Assembly (NCBI GenBank): GCA_018798825.1 | Contig: CP076354.1 | Coordinates: 1,116,001-1,180,000 of the forward strand | DNA from: Ochrobactrum sp. BTU1 | GTDB lineage: Bacteria > Pseudomonadota > Alphaproteobacteria > Rhizobiales > Rhizobiaceae | Reading direction: 5' to 3' | DNA: 64,000 nucleotides | Shown: in pieces, positions 57,005 to 64,000 of the stretch | Layout: every line of letters begins with the position of its first letter | Position numbering within the stretch: the first letter of the stretch is position 1 | Position numbers and translations under genes: made by a program | Notes under the pieces: model-generated | The model's input: the letters and a program-made list of their open reading frames with translations, nothing else | The model's database searches: none | What the model was told of the DNA's origin: nothing

Positions 57005-57334
57005 TTAATTCGATCGATCCTCCCGAGAAACGATAATTGTCATTTCATCGGGATGAGAGAGATTAAGCGCTCTGCGGGCCTGCTCGTCAAGCATGTCCTT
57101 TTCAATCGAACCATCACGTAAAAGCGTGACTCGCTTTTCAAGTGCTGCTCTGTCGGCAGTCACCTTATCGAGCTGCTGCGTCAGCAAGCTCTTCTGTTCT
57201 TCAAGCTGGATGCGGGAATAAAGACCGAATTCGCCATGATAGGCGTGAAAGCCGAAATAGCTAAGAAACGCAGCCGTCAGAATAGGCAGCAAAAAACGGC
57301 CGCGGATAGATTTACGTTTCTGCTTGGTCCACAT
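57005..57334 (-). CDS. ftsB: Cell division protein FtsB/DivIC-like septum initiator
   Basis: A small bitopic protein of the divisome (FtsQLB complex). Start ATG at 57334 (MWTKQKRKSIRGRFLLPILT), giving 109 residues. One membrane helix is followed by a coiled coil (EEQKSLLTQQLDKVTADRAALEKRV) and a short tail with EQARRALNLSHPDEMTI, the usual FtsB ending. It lies upstream of pdhA in transcription order between eno and pdhA, a conserved place in alphaproteobacteria. Confidence 0.9.
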   Translation of the reverse strand: MWTKQKRKSIRGRFLLPILTAAFLSYFGFHAYHGEFGLYSRIQLEEQKSLLTQQLDKVTADRAALEKRVTLLRDGSIEKDMLDEQARRALNLSHPDEMTIIVSREDRSN

Positions 57335-57375
57335 TTCGACTTCCTTCCCGCACATTCAGAGCGGCTTTGATTCTG

Positions 57376-57480
57376 AATTAAAGCGCACCCCGAAAAACGG
57401 GAACCAGTCTTCGGAACAGGTTGCGCATTAATAAAGATAATCAGAGTGCCGATCCGTTAGAATCAGATCGCACGCGTTCT
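57376..57480. repeat. Palindromic dispersed repeat, long form
   Basis: Starts AAGCGCACCCCGAAAAACGG and contains GAATCAGATCG and GTGCCGATCC, matching the 6318-6424 copy in order and spacing but more diverged. Confidence 0.6.
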
Positions 57481-57604
57481 GACCACGTCAATCCGATTTC
57501 CACCATGAAGCATTATTTTGCTTAACAGAGCTTTACCGCAGAGTGATGACAGGGCAATTCCGGCGTAGAATTTTTACGACATATGGCTCTCGCCTGAATC
57601 AGAA

Positions 57605-57624
57605 ATGGCGGCCGAAGCCGCCAT
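57605..57624 (-). terminator. Terminator-like hairpin after the DUF1428 gene
   Basis: ATGGCGGC-CGAA-GCCGCCAT, UUCG-type tetraloop on the minus strand, followed by TTTCTG. It begins 24 bp after the stop. Confidence 0.7.
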
Positions 57625-57647
57625 CTCATCAACGAATCCTGTGCAAA

Positions 57648-58001
57648 TCACACATCAAGAATTGTTGAGAAGCCACCCATGATCATGCGCTTGCCATCAA
57701 ATGGCATGGTATCGCCCATGTCCTTCATGCGCGGATCGCTCATCATTTTTTCATTGGCAGCATCGCGCGTGGCTTTGTCCGGGTATTCGAACCACGAGAA
57801 GACAACCTCTTCGTCGTCCTTGGCCTGAACCGCACGGCGGAAATCGGTAACTTTGCCATCAGGCACATCGTCGCCCCAGGCTTCCACCATCCGCGTCACG
57901 CCGAATTCCTTGAACAAGGCCGAAGCCTTGGCTGCGTGTTTCTGGTAGGTTTCCTTGTTCGCCTTAGGAACTGCGACGACAAATCCTTCTATGTAAGCCA
58001 T
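57648..58001 (-). CDS. DUF1428 (YbaA-type) protein
   Basis: A 117-residue alpha-beta-barrel (dimeric ferredoxin-like) protein. It starts at the ATG at 58001 (MAYIEGFVVAVPKANKETY) with GGGAGAG upstream. Family features are WGDDVPDGKVTDFRRAV, VVFSWFEYPDKATRD, MPFDGKRMIMGGF and the terminal ILDV. Structures of the family show a small dimer, but no biochemical function is known. It has its own hairpin terminator. An ATTGATATCAAT palindrome lies 105 bp upstream. Confidence 0.88.
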   Translation of the reverse strand: MAYIEGFVVAVPKANKETYQKHAAKASALFKEFGVTRMVEAWGDDVPDGKVTDFRRAVQAKDDEEVVFSWFEYPDKATRDAANEKMMSDPRMKDMGDTMPFDGKRMIMGGFSTILDV

Positions 58002-58105
58002 TTCTCTCTCCCATTTTGGCCCACCCATTTTTGATTAGATGCGTCTGCCCTCGGTCAGCATTCCCTAGAAATAGGACACCGAATGAAACGGGCAACCACA
58101 CTTAT

Positions 58106-58117
58106 ATTGATATCAAT
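58106..58117. promoter_or_regulatory. 12-bp palindrome upstream of the DUF1428 gene
   Basis: ATTGATATCAAT, fully self-complementary, in AT-rich DNA 105 bp before the start. It could be part of an operator; short and unconfirmed. Confidence 0.3.
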
Positions 58118-58229
58118 GTAATTTGTTTTGTCAAATCGACTATAACGGCTGCAAAGGCCATAAGAGGAATGGAAGACAACTATAAGATAAGGCTCTGCGT
58201 GATTTAGTTCGAATGGTTTGTGAGAAAGC

Positions 58230-58811
58230 TCAGCGCTGTGACAGCACCGAATGCCACAAAGTCGGCTTCTGATCGTAGCCACCGCCCTGCCAACTCTCCA
58301 GTGACACAACATTCCATGCTGCATTGTCGTTCCAGATGCGGCCGATCTCTTCAGCACTCATATAATTATAGTAACGTCCCAATGCGTCATGGCCCTCACC
58401 GGGGCCATCTTTGAAACTGGCCCACAGCCAACCGCCGGATTTTAATGCCCGATGCATATGTTTCACGATATTTGGTAAATCGGCACGCTTTGCATGAAGA
58501 AGCGACGCCGAAGCATAAATGCCATCGTAGCGGGCAACTGCATCAAGCTCGTGAAAAAGCAGCTGCCTAACAGGACGCTGCAACAGCGCCGAGGCTTCCT
58601 GAGCAAGTTCGGGTGAACCGTCGGTCGGATCGACATCGAAGCCACGCGAAAGCATTGCCTTCGCATCCTGCCCGCTTCCCGTACCAAGTTCGAGAATGCG
58701 CCCAGTTGGACGAACATGCTTGAGAAAGCTATCGAGTTTGCGATTAATGCTTGAGCTCGCAGCATAAGTCGCGGCGTTATTGGCGTAAAAACCCAGCGTA
58801 TCGTTCGACAT
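58230..58811 (-). CDS. SAM-dependent methyltransferase (class I)
   Basis: A 193-residue protein with a Rossmann SAM-binding motif ILELGTGSGQDAKAMLSRG near residues 38-56, then VDPTDGSPELAQEA as the acidic ribose-binding loop. Methyltransf_11-like motif IV is YDGIYASASLLHAK, and post-IV is LKSGGWLWASFKDG. The substrate is not indicated. It lies between enolase and DUF1428 on the minus strand, with separate regulation likely because a terminator (58879) follows eno. This and DUF1428 look like accessory genes within the conserved eno-ftsB-pdh order. Confidence 0.87.
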   Translation of the reverse strand: MSNDTLGFYANNAATYAASSSINRKLDSFLKHVRPTGRILELGTGSGQDAKAMLSRGFDVDPTDGSPELAQEASALLQRPVRQLLFHELDAVARYDGIYASASLLHAKRADLPNIVKHMHRALKSGGWLWASFKDGPGEGHDALGRYYNYMSAEEIGRIWNDNAAWNVVSLESWQGGGYDQKPTLWHSVLSQR

Positions 58812-58878
58812 GACCTTGCTCCCCGTTTGTAAACTTAGAGAACAAGCAAATATGTCCGCACGAAGACAAAAAGAAAAA

Positions 58879-58896
58879 GGCGAGCCGAAGCCCGCC
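58879..58896 (-). terminator. Rho-independent terminator of eno
   Basis: On the minus strand GGCGGGC-TTCG-GCTCGCC then TTTTTC, with a stable UUCG loop and one G-T pair. It begins 26 bp after the eno stop. Confidence 0.9.
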
Positions 58897-58922
58897 TTTT
58901 TAATTCAGATATCAATTCGATC

Positions 58923-60272
<1,350 letters not shown>

Positions 60273-60289
60273 TCATTACAGAAATAAAA

Positions 60290-60310
60290 GGCGGAGGAAC
60301 ATCCCCCGCC
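60290..60310 (-). terminator. Rho-independent terminator of kdsA
   Basis: GGCGG-A-GGA pairs with TCC-C-CCGCC (one mismatch); the minus strand continues TTTTATTT, 21 bp after the stop. Confidence 0.75.
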
Positions 60311-60330
60311 TGTGAATTTCTAATGAAATT

Positions 60331-61164
60331 TTAAATCGATTTAGAAATCCTGTCGAAAGCCATGAGTTTTTCGAGAAGTGCAGGCATTTTATCAATCTGA
60401 ACCATGTTTGGACCGTCAGATGGTGCATTATCCGGGTCTTCATGCGTTTCGATGAATACACCAGCTACACCCACAGCAACCGCAGCGCTTGCAAGCGTTT
60501 CAACGAATTCGCGCTGGCCACCGGACGAACCACCCTGCCCGCCAGGCTGCTGCACGGAATGGGTAGCATCGAAAATCACCGGCGAGCCGAAACCTGCCAT
60601 GATAGGCAGCGAACGCATGTCGGAAACAAGTGTGTTGTAACCGAAAGACGCGCCGCGTTCGGTGGCCAGAACATTCGGGTTGCCATTCTCAGTGATCTTG
60701 GCCAGCACGTTTTTCATGTCCCAGGGCGCCAGAAACTGGCCCTTCTTCACATTAACCGCACGGCCTGTCTTTGCAGCGGCGACCAAAAGGTCAGTCTGGC
60801 GGCAAAGGAACGCTGGAATCTGCAGAACATCGACAACTTCAGCAACAGTTGCGCATTGCTCTTCAGTATGGATGTCAGTGAGAACAGGAAAGCCGAACTC
60901 TTTCTTGAGATCGGCAAAAACTTCGAGCGCCTTATCCAGACCAATGCCGCGATGTGCGCTAAGCGAGGTACGGTTGGCCTTGTCGAAGCTCGACTTATAG
61001 ACGAGGCCCATGTCGAGCTTGTTGGTGATCTCCACCAGACGTCCGGCCATGTCGAACGCATGTTCACGGCTCTCCATCTGGCAAGGCCCGGCAATCAAAG
61101 CCAGTGGCGCGCTGTTGGAGAACGTAACATTGCCGATTTTCACGGCAGAATTAGCGGTCGTCAT
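60331..61164 (-). CDS. kdsA: 3-deoxy-D-manno-octulosonate 8-phosphate (KDO-8-P) synthase
   Basis: Condenses PEP and arabinose 5-phosphate into KDO-8-P for lipopolysaccharide inner core. It is 277 residues. Motifs are [43 protein letters not shown] and [13 protein letters not shown]. The Cys in AGPCQMES is the metal ligand of the metal-dependent class; E. coli has Asn here and does not need metal. It overlaps the glyoxalase-like gene by ATGA and precedes eno with a terminator between. Confidence 0.97.
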   Translation of the reverse strand: MTTANSAVKIGNVTFSNSAPLALIAGPCQMESREHAFDMAGRLVEITNKLDMGLVYKSSFDKANRTSLSAHRGIGLDKALEVFADLKKEFGFPVLTDIHTEEQCATVAEVVDVLQIPAFLCRQTDLLVAAAKTGRAVNVKKGQFLAPWDMKNVLAKITENGNPNVLATERGASFGYNTLVSDMRSLPIMAGFGSPVIFDATHSVQQPGGQGGSSGGQREFVETLASAAVAVGVAGVFIETHEDPDNAPSDGPNMVQIDKMPALLEKLMAFDRISKSI

Positions 61165-62063
61165 GACTGTGAACCTTCAAATACAAACAATGTCCCCTGA
61201 CCTGCGGCAGGATGGACGAGAACACGACCATCGCTCTTTGTAAAAGCGATTCCGTTACGAGTGAGGAGTTGCTCAACGGCATAAAGCGAAGCAACCAAGA
61301 AAACCAGTCCTGATAGCCGCAAGCCACGACCATGTAGTTCCGGCGACCATCCGAAACAGCGATTAAACTGTGTCGGCGTCATGACCTCTATATTGGAATT
61401 TTTAGCCGTGATTGCCAGAGAGCCATCTTCACGTCTCCGAGCAGCGGCATGAAATACGCCCTGCAAGAGATCGGAGAAGTCTTCCGGTTGTTCCTCACAC
61501 AGCAATATCTCGCGTAAGCCTGTTACGCCATTTTCATGTGTGATCAGGTGCGAACGGTCAGTCTTGGGATAAGCCAAACGCTGACAGGTAAAGAAGAATG
61601 CGTCCGGCGCGCGCAAATCCGCGGCAAAAGCCAGCCGGAAGCTGCCCTTCTCACGTTTTCCCTCAGACGAGATGAAACTGCGCGAAAACTCGACCATGCG
61701 ACCGCCGGAAATACCGCGCCGCTTGAATTCCGCATGATCGCCACGCGAATCGTCGGTCTTGAAGGCTATGCCGGAAAAACCATCATCACCGTTTCGAAAA
61801 CGGTAGGATAAATCACGCTGGATAAAGCTGTTGTTTCGCTGTGCGGCGGCTTCATAAAGCGGCGAACGGTCTACAGCCAACATTTCGAGATAAGTATCGT
61901 CTGCAAAGAAACTGCAGACATTAGCGGTGCCGAACGGATGTTGTGCGTCCGGCGCCACTGTAAATCCCAGAAGGGAAAGTCTCCTGCGCGCCTCACTCAG
62001 TTGAGAAACTGGAAGCACCAGATGGTCAACTGAACGAGCTTTGCGCGCAAGATCATTTGTCAT
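61161..62063 (-). CDS. Glyoxalase-like (VOC superfamily) protein
   Basis: A 300-residue protein of the glyoxalase-like PF13468 group. It opens with [39 protein letters not shown] (positions about 13-51), typical of that family, and has [11 protein letters not shown] following. The second half, with [14 protein letters not shown] and [22 protein letters not shown] segments, resembles a second VOC module. No function is established. Translation is coupled to kdsA (4-nt overlap), and pyrG lies just 3 bp upstream, so it is embedded in a pyrG-kdsA operon. Confidence 0.85.
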   Translation of the reverse strand: MTNDLARKARSVDHLVLPVSQLSEARRRLSLLGFTVAPDAQHPFGTANVCSFFADDTYLEMLAVDRSPLYEAAAQRNNSFIQRDLSYRFRNGDDGFSGIAFKTDDSRGDHAEFKRRGISGGRMVEFSRSFISSEGKREKGSFRLAFAADLRAPDAFFFTCQRLAYPKTDRSHLITHENGVTGLREILLCEEQPEDFSDLLQGVFHAAARRREDGSLAITAKNSNIEVMTPTQFNRCFGWSPELHGRGLRLSGLVFLVASLYAVEQLLTRNGIAFTKSDGRVLVHPAAGQGTLFVFEGSQS

Positions 62064-62066
62064 GCA

Positions 62067-63707
<1,641 letters not shown>

Positions 63708-63870
63708 TTAGACCCTTCTTGCTGATTCCGCCACTAAAAAAAGTGTGACCAGCGTTTTTTCCATCAAAATCACACCCGTTCAGCCTCCCATATGGGATAA
63801 CCGGATGCTTCCACCAAGTTCAGTCCTGCTCGCAGCATGTAGCGTTGTTTGTTACACGCGCACGAAAAAA

Positions 63871-63889
63871 GGCCGGGAAAATCCCGGCC
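63871..63889 (-). terminator. Rho-independent terminator of the L,D-transpeptidase gene
   Basis: GGCCGGGA-AAA-TCCCGGCC; minus-strand TTTTTT follows. It is 23 bp past the stop at 63912. Confidence 0.9.
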
Positions 63890-63911
63890 CTTCGGGTATT
63901 TCTACAAAAAA

Positions 63912-64000
63912 TTAGAGAACGACGACTTTTGCGCCCATGCCGACGCGATCATAGAGATCCAGAATGTCGTCATTGGTCATACGGAAGCAACCGTTCGAAG
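63912..64000 (-). CDS. L,D-transpeptidase (YkuD domain), C-terminal end only
   Basis: The last 29 codons before a TAA at 63912-63914 read SNGCFRMTNDDILDLYDRVG followed by MGAKVVVL. SNGCFRM is the catalytic Cys-Arg part of the YkuD signature (S-x-G-C-x-R), and the ending is typical of periplasmic L,D-transpeptidases that crosslink peptidoglycan or anchor lipoprotein. In Rhizobiales, members of this group also attach outer-membrane proteins to peptidoglycan. The start lies beyond the window, so the signal peptide cannot be assessed. Confidence 0.88.
   Translation of the reverse strand, partial: SNGCFRMTNDDILDLYDRVGMGAKVVVL

Larger units (their letters stand above)
57335..57647. other. ftsB-upstream intergenic region
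   Basis: About 310 bp between ftsB and the DUF1428 gene. It contains the ftsB promoter, a long palindromic repeat (57376-57480) and the terminator-like hairpin of the DUF1428 gene (57605-57624). No further gene is seen. Confidence 0.6.

Overview
The window reads as chromosomal DNA of a Brucellaceae alphaproteobacterium, most likely the Ochrobactrum side of Brucella (B. anthropi/intermedia-like). The support is gene content and order (nifR3/dusB-ntrBC-ntrYX-trkA-hfq-hflX; pyrG-kdsA-eno-ftsB-pdhABC-lpd-lipA; lon-clpX-clpP), a fused ispDF, alphaproteobacterial LexA boxes (GTTC-N7-GTTC), and a family of roughly 105-bp palindromic repeats resembling the Bru-RS elements described in Brucella. The species call is inference; no 16S rRNA or other marker is present. 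No rRNA, tRNA, CRISPR array, transposase or prophage gene was recognised.

Layout. 1-3.2 kb: an RND efflux pump (permease cut by the window edge, plus its membrane-fusion subunit) with a divergent TetR regulator and a perfect palindrome between them. 3.4-7.5 kb: a minus-strand housekeeping run, coaD-ppiA-ppiB-queA-tgt, where queA and tgt act in queuosine tRNA modification. 7.7-11.7 kb: a 49-aa membrane peptide, gyrA and a MarC-family protein. 11.7-23.6 kb: a complete-looking C-P lyase locus, phnG-H-I-J-K-L-(hexapeptide transferase)-M-N and phnC-D-E-E, with phnF divergent. It has two PhoB-box-like promoters, a PhnF-type operator, an attenuator-like hairpin after phnD and palindromic repeats at both edges. 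phnP and phnO are absent from the window. 23.9-29.6 kb: an orphan arsC, divergent ssb and uvrA with two SOS boxes in an 850-bp gap, and a secreted phosphodiester-glycosidase-like protein.

29.7-36.7 kb: hupB, lon, clpX and clpP (proteostasis and nucleoid), then hflX. 36.9-47.1 kb: hfq, a glycosyltransferase, trkA and the nitrogen two-component block (dusB-ntrB-ntrC-ntrY-ntrX). 47.2-48.9 kb: plus-strand ispDF and cinA. 48.9-57.3 kb: ratA/coq10-like, lipA, a small membrane protein, lpdA, a GNAT acetyltransferase, pdhC, pdhB, pdhA and ftsB. The whole pyruvate dehydrogenase complex and its lipoate synthase are thus encoded together. 57.6-64 kb: a DUF1428 protein, a methyltransferase, enolase, kdsA, a glyoxalase-like protein, pyrG and the C-terminus of an L,D-transpeptidase.

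Most of the window is ordinary core genome. The points most worth a second look are: a 47-bp palindromic repeat that is translated as the C-terminal tail of PhnH; the two-promoter PhoB/PhnF wiring of the phosphonate locus; a tRNA-guanine transglycosylase that has lost three of the four canonical zinc ligands; and the ssb-uvrA gap.
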